Program-made: the position numbers and the translations under genes | Shown here: positions 51,639-64,000 of the stretch, piece after piece | Layout: the number at the start of each line of letters is the position of its first letter | How positions within the stretch are numbered: position 1 is the stretch's first letter | Notes under the pieces: model-generated | Seen by the model: only the letters and a program-made list of their open reading frames with translations | Told to the model about the DNA's origin: nothing | Databases searched by the model: none | From: Rotaria macrura | Taxonomy: Eukaryota > Rotifera > Eurotatoria > Philodinida > Philodinidae | NCBI GenBank assembly: GCA_900239685.1 | Contig: OENT01000161.1 | Span: 111,047-175,046, forward strand | Reading direction: 5' to 3' | Length of the DNA: 64,000 bases

Positions 51639-53977
51639 GTTAATATAATTGAAAGTTGTAGTTTTTAGTTTACGCTCGATTGAAATGTTATTGCCAAGTG
51701 AGGCGCAGCAAAAAGAAAAATATGTTTTTTTATGTAAAACGAAAAAAAAACGTTGTTTTTCTTTTGTCATTCTTTAGTCAGATGAATAAGAAAAAAGTCA
51801 TATATTCTTTTTTTCATGACATATCAATTTACCGAATGAAATCACGATAAAGAATAAATACGATATGCATGATGAGAAGGAGATGGATGTGATTGCGCTG
51901 GTTATTGATTACCAACGGACGTGATCAAAATTTAAAATAATTTTGACATGACGGACATCGCAAGTAAAATAACTTATATTTTCTGAACAACAAAACTCGA
52001 AGTTGGAAATTCTATGGTTGTTATTCATAGAAGTTCTCAAATAGTTGTCTGTAGATCACAATTTGGCATAGTTCGACCGCGAACATCTCTCCAAACAATC
52101 ATTGATTGAACGTTACATTTTAACGGAATAATTTGTTGCTATTCATGCAGATTCTCTGCCATCAAATATTGTTTCTTCAATGAATGCTAAAATATTGACA
52201 TTATTTTCGAACAAACTAAAACGAAAAGAAAAGAAAATTGGTACCGTCCATTTCATGTAATTTGATATTAATAGTAGCAGTTGTTGACATAGTCATAATA
52301 TTGGAATTAAGAAGAATGTTATCATAACTGAAAGATTTCTATGCAGGAGACACGAACGGTTTTCAATCATACATTATAGGAACAAAACATGAAATATTAG
52401 AATGATTCATAAATGATGAATAACTGATCGAATTTCAATGAACAGTAATCAATTGTTTTAAAATTCTATCCATTGTAACAATTCATATCGCTACATATTG
52501 AATGAACAAAATATTTAATCGCTGCTCTTTATTTTCTTTTTATAAATGAATTTGCCATTTTGTTTTAGTTTAACCCTTTACCCCGAAGACGGTTATTAAG
52601 GAGCCAGTGATAAAATAACTATAAAAACAGACTCTTAGTCTAACCAATATACCAACAGATTGGACAAATCGGCCAATCACCTTGGCTTTAGTGAAGAGTA
52701 TGGCTTGGCCATTGCACTGATCATGAGAAAAGGAGACGATGGATCGACTAGACAACTTCTCTTTTTTTCCTCTATTTTGATAGTGTTGATTAGACGAAAG
52801 TAATATCTAGTTGTCTTTATTTGAGCAATACGAAAAAAGAATAGTGCAAACATAAAAAGCTATTTTTATGAGCACATGTAATTAATTAGTTCAGATCCAC
52901 ATTTCTCAAAAACACCCACATTGTCTCTGAGAAATAATATTGTCAATGAAAGAATTCTAATCAATGGCAAACATTTCGTTCTACTTCTACTGAGACATGG
53001 TTTAGAAAATAATATGCATGATCGACGCCATTCCTTACATTTATCTATAAATAGTAGCTTTGATGTTCATGTAATATCTCATCATATCTTATCCATCAAA
53101 CTATTAAAAATTATTCGCCATACTTTTCATTGAAAAGTAGACACTTTCATCGATATATGTCGTACATCATGTTCCCGAGACACATTATGTTTATAGATAA
53201 AAACAAAATTTAAAAATTTTTTCGAATTTACTGATTTTGTAAATCCTCATTTACACAACCAGAACAATGAAAGAATGTAATTGTTTTTATTAATTGATAG
53301 CGTATAAATTTCTCTAGAGCTATCATAAACATTATTGTAAATTCATTGCTTTGACTTTCATTTAATAGGGATTTTGCCGATGTCCACGCCCGTGGACATT
53401 CTGGGATAAAGGATTAACTTCGAACAATATTGTTTCGTCATTTTGTAAATTTTTGTGACAAAAACATCGACCATACATTATATATTTGCTCTTACAAACA
53501 ATTGATAGCGGTGGGATAGTCATTATCTCATGGATTAAATATTTGATAGAAATGATATGAATCATAGTTGGTTATTTCAACAGTCGTTTGTTTTCATAGT
53601 CGTATAATGCGAATATAAATATATAAAAGCACGATATTGTTTCAAATCATTAGCATAATCAGAGAAAGAAGAAGAATAGTACGGATACTAATATGAAGAT
53701 TGTATGATAGATATTTTACGAATGAAATCAATGGTTGAAAAAGTCCTCATGTATATTTCCATGGTTACAATAGTAGAAGTTGAGTTTTCTTTATCTCGAT
53801 GATTGTTTTCCCTCTTTGTTATACAAAACTGAATGATCATAGTGCTTTCACTCTTTGATATACTAGATCATTGATAGCGTTCTCAGAAGCCATCACATTA
53901 TTACTAAATAAAGAAAAATAGCAATATCTTAATTTATTAATAAGACGAATCGTAGTACTTTTGTCCCTTAATATTTA
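51639..53977. other. Intergenic interval, nothing recognised
   Basis: No conserved coding sequence or element termini seen. The frames at 52570-52755, 52921-53133 and 53362-53565 are short and unfamiliar. Confidence 0.45.
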
Positions 53978-54853
53978 GGGCTGACCAAAAGTAGTGAAAT
54001 TGACACTTTAAGACCACATAATAACCTTCACAAGCTTTGTTTCCATACAGTCTGATAGAGAAAAAAATGCTCTGTTTTGCTATGCTATTTGATCCTACTT
54101 CAACTAATATCATAATAATGAAATTTTGAAGAAATGAGTTTTTTAAAAGTATGTCATGGTTACGGTGTGTGTTGCCAATAACTCTTCATAGAAGCATGAT
54201 AGCGAGCTGTGGTTTTCACCATTGGAAAGGGGAGACAAAGATGCATCGAATTGCGTATCATATATTTTCTCAGACGTTATCTGAAGCAACTTCAATCTAT
54301 TTCTTAATTATTAAAAACAGTCGTGTCTTATTTTTTCACGGGGATTGCTAGATAAATCACTTGGAACTTCAGCAAGAACGTCTATTATTTCAGAATGATG
54401 TTTCGAAATATCCAAATTTTCTGTAGATTTTTAGAGCTTACATCGATGGTTTCAATATTCATCTGAAAAATGCGACTTCATTGTAAACATCTCGCGAGTA
54501 GCATTGTTTTCAAAGAGGTTGATTGAAAAATTTTAAAAGGTCATATCAAGAAACCCACAATAAACGTTTTGGTGTATCTTCTTTTTCTCTTTCTAACCGT
54601 GAAAACCACAGCTTTTCATCTTGTTTCTATGAAACACAATTCGAAAAATATTTACTGAATGGGCCTTGATATAATCATCAGGCATTAAAAATATAAGTAT
54701 TTTAGAAATTTCATTATTATGATATTACTTGAAGTACGATCAAATGGCATAGCAAAACAGAGCATTTTTTCTCTATCAGACTGTATGGAAACAAAGATTG
54801 TGAAGGATATTATGTAGTCTTGAAGCGTCGATTTCACTACTTTTCGTCAGCCT
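53978..54853. mobile_element. 876-bp transposon with long inverted repeats (TA target)
   Basis: The left 155 bp (from GGGCTGACCAAAAGTAGTGA) and the reverse complement of the right 155 bp (from AGGCTGACGAAAAGTAGTGA) match over most positions, including GTTTCCATACAGTCTGATAG and GCTCTGTTTTGCTATG. A further inverted pair (GCTGTGGTTTTCAC at about 54207 and GTGAAAACCACAGC at about 54599) lies deeper, so the arms may extend to about 250 bp. A TA dinucleotide borders each end (53976-53977 and 54854-54855). No transposase is present; the only internal frame (54151-54351) is unfamiliar. It fits a non-autonomous Tc1/mariner-like or foldback element. Confidence 0.8.
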
Positions 54854-54855
54854 TA

Positions 54856-57789
54856 AGTAGTTAGTTGTGAATTCAAATAAAACATGCCGAATAAACTGTA
54901 TGTGACCAATTACTTTTATTAGATCTGTTCATTCTTGAAACTAAACCATGAACTGTATTTAAACAATTAGTGAAGTTCAGACATTGATTCATCGATGATT
55001 GCAAAGACAAGAGAAACTAAAATTGAAAAAAAGCAACTTCTTGTTACTGATATCTTTCGAGGTAACCATTTGTGTGCTCCATCATAGTTGTAGATGATCG
55101 ACAAGGAAATATTCGATCTTATAAATTTTCTAAAATAAACTTTCAAAATTTCCGTGTGCTTGATTGAGTAAACGAGTAATGGTGTGAGAATGCAGTGATA
55201 AAATTAGGGACTTTTCAATAGAAACACTCAACGCCCAGACTCAAAAGTTGTTCGTTTATACGGGGAACATTTTTGCAAGTTCACAAAACAACAGAGTGAG
55301 AATGCAAAAACCTCATTCCATGTCATGCTATGCTTTTTTTCTCCTAAATTCACACGTCGCACAATGAAATATGATTGATTACTCTACCATTTGGAACCCT
55401 TTGAAGAGAGCGCTCCCAGTGTAAAAAAATCTGCATTGGTCACCAAACAAACAGGAATGGTTATGAAGCTCTCAAATAAACTGATTAAAAGTTTCTGTTC
55501 TTCGAAGTCTTATCGTCACTAAAAACAAGCATGAGACTTCCTGAAGCGCATACTTTTTAACGATTTCTTGTATACAAAAATTACTGAGACTCATCGATCT
55601 GTTAAAATATGAGATGTTCGCACTGAATGAAGATACTAAATGAAACAGTCGAGTGGAATATTATCACGGGATTAAATTCTTTTAGCACAATCTTCTTCGA
55701 TATATAATTGCGTAAGACGCTGCATTAACTTGCGTTACCAGTTACAAGAAAATGTTCTTTACGAAATACAATAAGAAACTGATTCATAAATGGTATAGTA
55801 GTGTTGTCGATATTCACAGTTAAACTATATATCAGTAACATGTTGCATGATCTTTGATGAAGAAAGAAATTCAGTCTTTGATTCTGATGGCAACCCGATA
55901 GAAAACATAGAACATCGAATACGACATGACTTTCATTTAAATCGAGCTCTAAAATAGCTACTGATTGGTGAAAATTAATCCATTCATATTGATTTTTAGT
56001 AGAATTTTCTTTCTTCGAACAACATTTGATACGGCAAAAGTTTTAGTGTGTGAAAATCATGTCAATGGTTTTGATTGGATCTTTCTATTCAAGTGTCACA
56101 CTATGATAAAATTTAACACGAATATTCATTACAGTTAGATTTAGTCAAATATGCCATAAAGATAATCATAGATTCTATTCTGGGTCAAAATTGATTATCA
56201 ATTGTTGCATGTACGGATGAAGTTAAACTCTTGCTAAAATTAACGTACGCAGCTTACCAAGGAGATAGACGATGCATTAAAAACATTTGAAGAGTAATCT
56301 ATGTTAAGAAGGCTATGTACAACGGAGTAGAAATATTCTTCTTATAAGTTATATCAATAGTGTTCAGGTCGTTTGGTTAGTAAGTTGAGGTCATGAAGTT
56401 TTAGAGGTTTTTTGCACTTTATTAGTCACAGAGGGATTATAGTCTTGCCGAAAATTGATTTGGTATCAAGCTATTCAGAATTTATTGAATTCGGAAAAAT
56501 AAATGTCGATGTCTAGGGTAGCAATTGATCTTATTGATCCATTACAATCACTGAAAACTCAGTTTATTGAAAAACTATAACAATATACCTTTTCACATTG
56601 TATTTTTAAATATTACTTAAAAGTTCAATTAAACTCTTTCTCTCTCTCTCTGTTTTGATCATAAGTGAAAAATCTATTTATTTTCTCTCATTCTTCAGTC
56701 TGATTTCGATATTCTATTCATTCGTACGAAGACGTTTCCTCCGAATTTCGAGAATTCAGCTAAAGAAGTTCCTATTCTTCATTAAAAAATGTGCCACAAC
56801 ATGTTACTGACTCAATAAGTTGAAATGGTACTCAACTGAGGATCTTGCAATCAATCAATTTCGTCATCAGCACAATACATTACGATAATAATCGATGCAT
56901 CATCGGTCTAGTATGCTTATTAACTACATTGAGTGAACATCATCCTGCTTATTTTCTAATCACATGCAATTCAAATGCAAATGTCCCAATTGAAGATCAT
57001 ATTGCTTACTTAAGTTCCCAATCATCGATTTCGATGTTGCTTGATCATTGTCATCAATGGAGAGTATGTCGTAGAAGTTTGATCAGATCTGCGTCTAAAA
57101 CGATTCTTCCACAAAACAAAACAATAGGTTTAGATTAGTGAATCGTATAGATGACAAAAAATGCAATAGCAACGTCCTTGAATCTATCTTATTTAGATCT
57201 ATCAACTTTCGAATCATAAGCTTATCATAGTTTAATGGATAAATTAAAATAATTCACCTTAAAGAATAAGATCGACACTTCTATTATTACAATTCGCTCC
57301 TACGATAAGTAATTCTGTTTCATAAATAAACATCGATGGATAGCAGTTTTCATCGCATAGTGTATTATTACGATGGAGAAGAAAATTTTCTTTTTGCATT
57401 GTCTGTCATTTAAACTTTTCAAGCAGACATTTTTTTCGAACGCAAATATATGTTTCACTTCAGCTGAATTCATTTTTCTTTAAATGCCGCTGCAAAATCA
57501 CATGAAAATTAATAATTCTATCACTCTCAACAAGAAATACATTTGAACCGAANGGTAGTTAATATGATCAATGCTGAATTTCTAGACGCAGTTAAAATAG
57601 TACATCAAAGATGGAACTATAGTAAATACACTACTTTGTCGAAAAGTATTATTGCAAATGAGTCATCATCACAAGAAATATCCTTGAGAAATTCGTTTTT
57701 TTAAAGCTATTGAACGATCCCATCGTCTAGTGTAACAAAAACGATGTCAGCAAAGAGACTTCAACCATACTATTTGTAAGTAACGTTAG
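54856..57789. other. Intergenic interval with one ambiguous base
   Basis: No recognised gene. A + strand frame at 56845-57138 (97 codons) has a somewhat protein-like composition but no known motif and no clear splice context. An N at 57553 marks an unresolved base. Confidence 0.4.
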
Positions 57790-58612
57790 GTATAGTAAGG
57801 ATTTTGCATGGCTTTGATAGCATCGGTCAATAAATTTTTTCCATCAACTAAATACATTTTATTCTTGTCTGTAATTATAATAAAACTTGTCAACACTGAT
57901 GAATAACATAAATGATAACTTGTGCTATAGTTTCACATTGTTTGTTCGATAAGTGTTAAATCTTTATTCAATAAACTTAGATCGGAATATAGATCGATTA
58001 ACAAAGATTTATTATTACTGGCGAGTCCGAATCAGAAATTTTCTGCTATACATTCAACCTGTGGTTCGGAGATACAAGCGTTGTTAAATTAAATCCATTT
58101 GTAGTTATGTTTCCAATTTTAATCGTACTGTTATCGATTAATAGACAGCGAACATTAATAAGTATCATTTATTGTTCGATTTCACGAAAGCTTTGTTTTA
58201 TATTAAAAATGGCTCCTTGTTATGGATGGATTTCATTATTGCCGACATGATTAAGAGTTAGTTCTCGATTGAGCTCATTTAATTTCTCCTATATTTGATC
58301 CATTTGTTTTTGTTGTCAATGAGTTTTCTGCGCATAATTTTGTCTCATAAAAAAGTTCAATTTTTCGAGACTATCGTCGCGTTGTTTAACTAATTCTAGA
58401 TGACAATCATCAGTTATCCTATTCATCACACCTAATCTTTCGCATTGTTCATGTAATGTACTGATTTGATTTGTTAAAGATTTTGATTGAAAATCATGCA
58501 AAGTACTGTGATTTGTTAAATGTTTTAGACACAAGGATTTCTATCGTAACAACGACACAGAATAGCTATGTGATGTTTTTTTGTATGTTACATCAGCACA
58601 TCATTGAGACAT
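57790..58612 (-). pseudogene. Decayed third copy of the B-box/propeller family
   Basis: Segments collinear with the intact gene at 59369-60679 appear in shifting frames. They are a Cys cluster (LCRCCYDRNPC), then CLKHLTNHSTLH and ITDDCHLELVKQRDD of the coiled-coil start (the one long open piece, 58534-58316), then propeller-like LLIDLYSDLSLLNKDL and LTSFIIITDKNKMYLVDG near 58010-57800. A stop falls at codon 4 and frameshifts and stops are frequent. The C-terminal half could not be traced. More degraded than the copy at 50.3-51.6 kb. Confidence 0.6.
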
Positions 58613-59368
58613 TATACTTGAGGAACAAAGAATGCAATAGATGATTATCTAACAGTTGACAAGTGATATGAAATTCGAAAACGGACGCTCAGAATATATA
58701 CGATCGTCTTTCGGAATTTTAGAAGGATGATTCGACACAAAAAGTATTTAACGCTAAGAATACGCAACTTCATCTGAATTAATGAAGCAGAAGCTTAGCT
58801 TAACTCAGAAATCTTGTAATGTCTTCCCCTGCATGAACTCGAGAAGGCACCAACTAAAAGTGAAGTGTACTTCTTTCGCTACCCTCGTGAATAGCCCTAA
58901 GTCATTTTTTATATTTGAGAATCTCGTCATCAGAAGTAGAATCATGCGAGAGTATAAGCATGTTTCCGTTGAAGAATGTTGTTTTCACCGGTTGGAAGAG
59001 AACTGAATTATTAAAAGTCGTGACATAAAAGCTTCTTCTTCATATTCGGGAGAGACGTTTTCTTGCGAGCATTTTAACGTGACAAAAATGATATTGAGAT
59101 GTTCGAAGGAGAGAATTCATTCTAACCGCATTTGAAATATCTGTCTGTCTATGTCAATAGTTGGTAATTTTTGATTCAACTGCATATTTCAAATAGAAAA
59201 AAACTATGTTTCATACAGATTTTCTCATGTAAAATGATGCACACAAAGCAAGATAAATACGTACGTCCATGCATCTTAATCAATAAGAAATAAAAAATAA
59301 AAAATAAAGTTTTTTTATGACATATTGAATATTGGATGGAAGAAGAAAGAAAGAAGCTAGCAAATGAT

Positions 59369-60679
59369 TTATAATTTATGAAACAAAACACTGTTTTTAC
59401 TTCGCACAGCCAGTAGATTAGAACCGAACACAACAGCATTCCATGGTGGTGGATTACATGGAAAGACAGCATTAATTTGCCCATCTTTTTTAATATGAAA
59501 TAATTGCGCAGTATTATTATCTACGACAAGCCATTCATCACATTTCAATGGCGAGCAACGTATTAGTGGTTGACCAAGAGTATGTGATAAATTGAGGTCA
59601 AGTGACCAAATTCGATCCAGTGTTACAGACGAACGAAGTTCTAAATGTACTACACATTTTGAAGCATGTGAAATAACTAAAGCAAGTGTTTTATTTTTAT
59701 ATGCAGTATTGAGTATAACTTCATAATGTTTGCACGATTGTGGAGGTTTCCAACGTTTGATCAATTCAAATGAAGATAGAAGATTAAATTCAAATATGTT
59801 GGTTCCTTCTCGACGTGCTGTTAAATATAATGACGTTTCCGAACATGTACAAGATGACCAATCTTGTTCTTCAATCGTTTGAATAAGTTCTGTTGCTAGT
59901 GTACTTTCATGGACAAGATAGATCTCTCGACTTCTGGTCGTAACAATGAAACAGTTCAATGTTGATGACCAACACATGTGACGAATGAAATCGAATTTCC
60001 ATGGTGATTGCTTGATTATTTCGAGTTTTTGATTGATTAAACACAGCTGTGGATGACGATCTATCAATAAGTATCGATTACTACTAGCAAGAGCAGGCCC
60101 CCATTCGCCGGAACAGTCAACAGTTCGATATGGATTTGTAATACTTATTAAATTGTGTTTATTTGGCTCGTTGTCTTCGATAAAAATAAAAGTATCATCG
60201 ATTATCAATGGTCGAATATCGACTTGTAAACGTGTATTTACCATAGTTTTTATTTCATCTTCAATACGACGAATCGCTAATGTTGTTGCATCGATATGCC
60301 CTTGATGAGTCTCTTGTTGTTGTATGATTTCTGTCATTTTCGAACGTATTCGATTTACTTGTGTTCGCTGTTGTTCGAGTTTTTGTAAAGATCGTTGTTC
60401 GAGTTCATGAACTTTTCGTTCGTACACTTGATTAATCATCTTATAACAATCATCACGCCATTGAACAAGTTTATGTTGACAATCACCTATTAATTTATCA
60501 ATGTTTGATGATTTGTATTGTTCATCGAGACGATTCAATTCAGTAATTAGAGGATTGAATGGAGAATTATTTAAATCATTATGTTCTTTGAAATGATCAT
60601 GGCAAAAATTTTTATTGCAACATGAACATAGAGAACGCGATTTACGTTTACATTTTTCTACGGCACATGCTCGTGGCAT
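59369..60679 (-). CDS. B-box-like zinc/coiled-coil/propeller protein, intact copy
   Basis: A single-exon gene of 436 residues. The N-terminus has a Cys/His cluster (C5, C10, C18, C20, C21, C26, H29, H33) resembling a B-box zinc site. A coiled coil runs from about residue 75 to 150 (ERKVHELEQRSLQKLEQQR and onwards). The remaining 280 residues form repeated strand motifs typical of a WD/NHL-type propeller (NRYLLIDRHPQLCLIN, LNCFIVTTRSREIYLVHE, DEWLVVDNNTAQLFHI). This is the layout of TRIM-NHL proteins without a visible RING, so an E3 ligase role cannot be assumed. The start MPRACAV was chosen because both pseudogene copies begin at the equivalent codon; an in-frame Met five codons upstream is possible. 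Two inactivated paralogues lie at 57.8 and 50.3 kb on the same strand. Confidence 0.8.
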   Translation of the reverse strand: MPRACAVEKCKRKSRSLCSCCNKNFCHDHFKEHNDLNNSPFNPLITELNRLDEQYKSSNIDKLIGDCQHKLVQWRDDCYKMINQVYERKVHELEQRSLQKLEQQRTQVNRIRSKMTEIIQQQETHQGHIDATTLAIRRIEDEIKTMVNTRLQVDIRPLIIDDTFIFIEDNEPNKHNLISITNPYRTVDCSGEWGPALASSNRYLLIDRHPQLCLINQKLEIIKQSPWKFDFIRHMCWSSTLNCFIVTTRSREIYLVHESTLATELIQTIEEQDWSSCTCSETSLYLTARREGTNIFEFNLLSSFELIKRWKPPQSCKHYEVILNTAYKNKTLALVISHASKCVVHLELRSSVTLDRIWSLDLNLSHTLGQPLIRCSPLKCDEWLVVDNNTAQLFHIKKDGQINAVFPCNPPPWNAVVFGSNLLAVRSKNSVLFHKL

Positions 60680-63600
60680 TATGATAACGTGCAAAGGTAA
60701 AGACGAAAATATTTCATCTACAACCAGTTGGACGTATTTATATAAAATAAAAGTGTAAGAAGTATTATTTCAAGCCCACTAAGCAAATATAAATTTTTCT
60801 ATACAGAAATCAATGAATGAATAGTTTTGCTTCTCAATTTATACAAAGGTAAAGGTAAATAAACGTAGACAACGAACTTATTGAATAGGCTGAAGTTTGA
60901 CGGATTTCGACTGATGTTGTAATAGGAAATGTTGATCATGTATGGTGAGATCAAAAAACAATTACGAGCCGTGACAAAGTAAAATGCATTCATCCAAGAA
61001 AATAGTATTCGTGCATTTTCGTTCTTACTTTTTTTAAGAATCACTAGAGACGAAATATCATTCTAAATCAAAGAAGCTGATCTTACCCTTTTGTTTTGTG
61101 TCAATGATATAAAAATCATGCATGTCAATATTTACCAATGCAGTACTTATACTTCTTTGAAGGATTCGACACAATTTCAATAGTCGGTATTGAACACACG
61201 AGAATCGAAAAGCCAAACATAAGACTCAATACTTAGCCTTGACTTTATACGTGTCAACGAAAAAAAAGAGGCACGAAGCATGAATTCACCCACAAGTTTC
61301 AGTTTCCCTTTAAAATCTTTTGATTCTCTCGACTCATTTCTTACAACTGTAAAGATCAGAATATTCTTTATGGTGTTTCAATTTAAATGCATCACTTGAA
61401 CGTATCGATAAATACATCGCCGTTGTTAAATATTAACTACAATACATATTCTTCGAAAGTTATCAAATCTTCAACTATGAACTTGTGAAGAAAAATATGC
61501 GATAGTGGGATTCAAATATCATCAAATAAAACGAAATGTGAAACGATACGATATCAACTTTCATAGTTGGTGATCATCTTTCTAGGTTCAATAAAGTTTA
61601 ATAGTTCGAAGACGATTGTTTGACAGATTTAGGCAGATCATCTTTCTCGTTTGATGCAATGCTTCAAATACTGAACTAAACAACGAATCTGCATTTTCCT
61701 AAACTGAAAGTCAACATGCTTAAGATAGAAGTTAACTGGCTAGATTCTTTCATTGACTAGTACAAAACATCTGACAATTTAGTTTCAACTGTTGCACGTG
61801 ACTATTTTCTTTTCGCGACTTAAAATCATTATAATACTGTCAATTTGCGGAGCAGAAATAAGAAATATGAAAAGGTACGAGAACAATAGATGAATAATTT
61901 CAATTTATACATTGATTTGATTGATTTATATGCATTATATATAGAAGAAGAAATGTGTAAAAAATGAAGAAAAAGCGAGCAATAAAGATCAAAGACGAAT
62001 TTTATCGTTGGCGCATCAGCCATAAACTTATGTGTAGAAAGAACGAGCGGCGTTACATGCTTAAGTACTGTATCCATCGAATGAATAGATCGTAAATAAA
62101 CTCAACTTTTCATTCAAAAGAACATCTTTAACCTGTTTCGTACAACTCTACGTACTATAATAAGTCACGGATGAAATCAAACAAAAACATTATGATAAAT
62201 GAAATTCTCCAACTATGAATCTTAGAGACACAGTGTTGAAGAATTTTTTCAATTTAATTGAATCATATGGGAGGAATCAAATTTTTATTTGAATATCAAG
62301 ATATTTTCGTGAACATGCTATTGAGAATTGCGTTTTACAAAGTATACTTACCCTAAACATCCGTTTCACTTCCGTGTAAGATCTGTCAATTTTTCTTCCA
62401 GTCAAGCATTATCCATTCTCTGCTTCAATTCATGCTGTATAGAATTTAGTTTTCTTTTTGTTCCATATGTATGTTTCAAATGCTTCATATTAAAATGTAT
62501 GCCAACAATGTTGTAAATAGATTTTATTGAAGAGAAAAAGTACTTTCTGTTGTGACTATGTTCAAAACATGTTTTTAGATCCCATTTCAGAACGAGTTGT
62601 GAATAAAAGAAATTGATGAACTTAACTGCAACCGTTAAAGATTTTCTCCAAAAAAATAACCTTGAAACAATGTTTTCAAAAGTTTTTTTTTCATAAGACG
62701 GCTATAAAGATAAGAACAATAGTGAGCTCCGTGGAGTGTCGAAATATATAAAATTTGTTTTCAGCCGCTCGCATGCGAAAATACCACTTAGCTTTCGGCT
62801 CATAACGCTCTGCTGTGTAGAAGACGAGGCATGAAATGAAAGTTTGCATCAGTATGTATTATCGTGATCTTTGCAAATTTTTCTGCTTTTTTATATGGAA
62901 GTCCTTTAACAGTAGGAACGATAAACAAACTTTCTGGATCTCTATTATGTTTTTAAACTATTCTATGTAACCAATTCGATTAGAATTACTTATCACAAGG
63001 AAATGTGCATTTCTTCTTGCTCGAGAATGGTTTCCAACTGAACATACTGATGAATTGCTGTTGTAAGATATCTTTTGATATTTTAAATTATTCAAGACTA
63101 TAAGTTATATGAATGGATTTTTTTCTTGAAGTCTGTTGACATGAAAAAATCATACAAAATACATTTTCATAGAAAATTTATTAAAGCTTCCACTAGCTTT
63201 GTCTAATAATGATACTAAGATGCATGTATTCTTACAGATTATGTTTAGTTTGAATGTACTGGTAATGTCTGCGCAGATTCATCGTTTTCCACCCATCCAA
63301 TTTTATTAACAAACAAGATTCATGGAGAAAACGGCACAGTTAAATTGACTTGTAATCCATCCCCAGAGAGGATGTTAGGTGCTTTTTAAACATTGCATTA
63401 ACATTGAGATATTGAATAAACACGTTTAAATTCAGTTCAGAACCTTCTTGATTCTTGAACACTGTAATAGATACAATTTTGAGATGTTCTTAAAATGTTG
63501 GCTGATAGCTCAGAATTTTTTACTCATCTGAATCATATAAGGATTTAACTGTCAAAAAGATTGTCTTATATTTACTTAGCGAATTGTGTTCTTCTCTTTA

Positions 63601-64000
63601 CTTTCTATTGTTTCTCTTAATTCATTAATAAAGTGAATGATCTGTTGAAATCTAATCGAATTCAACATTTAGAACATGCTTTACGTTACTTTCTCTCAGA
63701 AGAGTCTATGCGAACACAAGAACACATGGTTATCGTCTAAATTTTCAGAAGAAGAACATGAGATAAAGAAACTTTACAATCGTTCGTTTTCAGTCACTAG
63801 TTTGATGAAGTCACCTTTTGTCTGTTTACGCTCTCTTCTATCTACCTAGCATAGAAGCAAACATCCCTAGGCAACGATTCATCGAAAATGGTGGCAACAC
63901 AATCCGTCAACATTAAATTTTACCATATGAAATGGACCAGAGAAGGTAATGTGTAAACTCAATGATTATTGTCAGAATCGTGTGAAGATTTACCTTTTAA
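60680..64000. other. Right flank, nothing recognised
   Basis: No conserved coding block, RNA gene or transposon terminus was found. Short frames at 60799-61044, 61829-62077 and 62328-62516 are AT-driven and unfamiliar. Confidence 0.45.

Noticed and set aside
56845-57138. 97-codon open frame on the + strand
   Set aside because: The translation looks somewhat protein-like but matches nothing I know, and lacks a convincing start context or neighbouring exons.

Overview
The window is eukaryotic, AT-rich DNA with intron-containing genes. Almost every intron that can be placed between conserved protein blocks is 54-99 bp with GT...AG ends; a few are 0.2-1.4 kb. Encoded proteins are metazoan: ribosome-biogenesis factor LTV1, phosphoglucomutase PGM1, a neuromedin U/pyrokinin-type GPCR and ENOSF1. 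Together with a GPCR pseudogene, a B-box/propeller family present in several copies, and the mixture of decayed transposons, this fits an invertebrate and best a bdelloid rotifer of the Rotaria/Adineta kind. The low gene density favours Rotaria. The taxonomic call is inference.

Layout: 0-5.6 kb, no gene seen. 5.65-13.0 kb, LTV1 (six exons) and PGM1 (eight exons) on the + strand, with only 162 bp between LTV1 stop and PGM1 start. 13-21.7 kb, gene-poor with (TA)n microsatellites. 21.7-25.0 kb, a six-exon peptide GPCR. 25-27.2 kb, empty. 27.2-31.8 kb, a short-chain dehydrogenase (-) and ENOSF1/L-fuconate dehydratase (+), divergently arranged with an LTR-retrotransposon remnant between them.

31.8-42.4 kb is a transposon graveyard: the tail of a MULE transposase, a cluster of 302-bp palindromic MITE-like elements, a rhodopsin-type GPCR pseudogene, and a hAT-like element carrying two further hAT-like MITEs inside it. 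42.8-43.4 kb holds a single-exon cysteine-rich membrane protein with a PPxY tail. 45.6-48.9 kb holds a seven-exon, 918-residue gene whose core looks like a DDE transposase, with an AT-hook before it and a C2H2 finger after it; it looks like a host gene rather than a live transposon. 49.9 kb has a second full copy of the 302-bp MITE.

50.3-60.7 kb carries three copies of a B-box/coiled-coil/propeller gene, all on the - strand: one intact, one with four in-frame stops and no net frameshift, one badly decayed. An 876-bp long-inverted-repeat transposon lies among them. 61-64 kb shows nothing recognisable.

The genes do not form one pathway. Two pairings are worth attention: LTV1-PGM1 (possible trans-spliced operon) and SDR-ENOSF1 (possible L-fucose catabolism pair). 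The most novel item is the intron-bearing transposase-derived gene.
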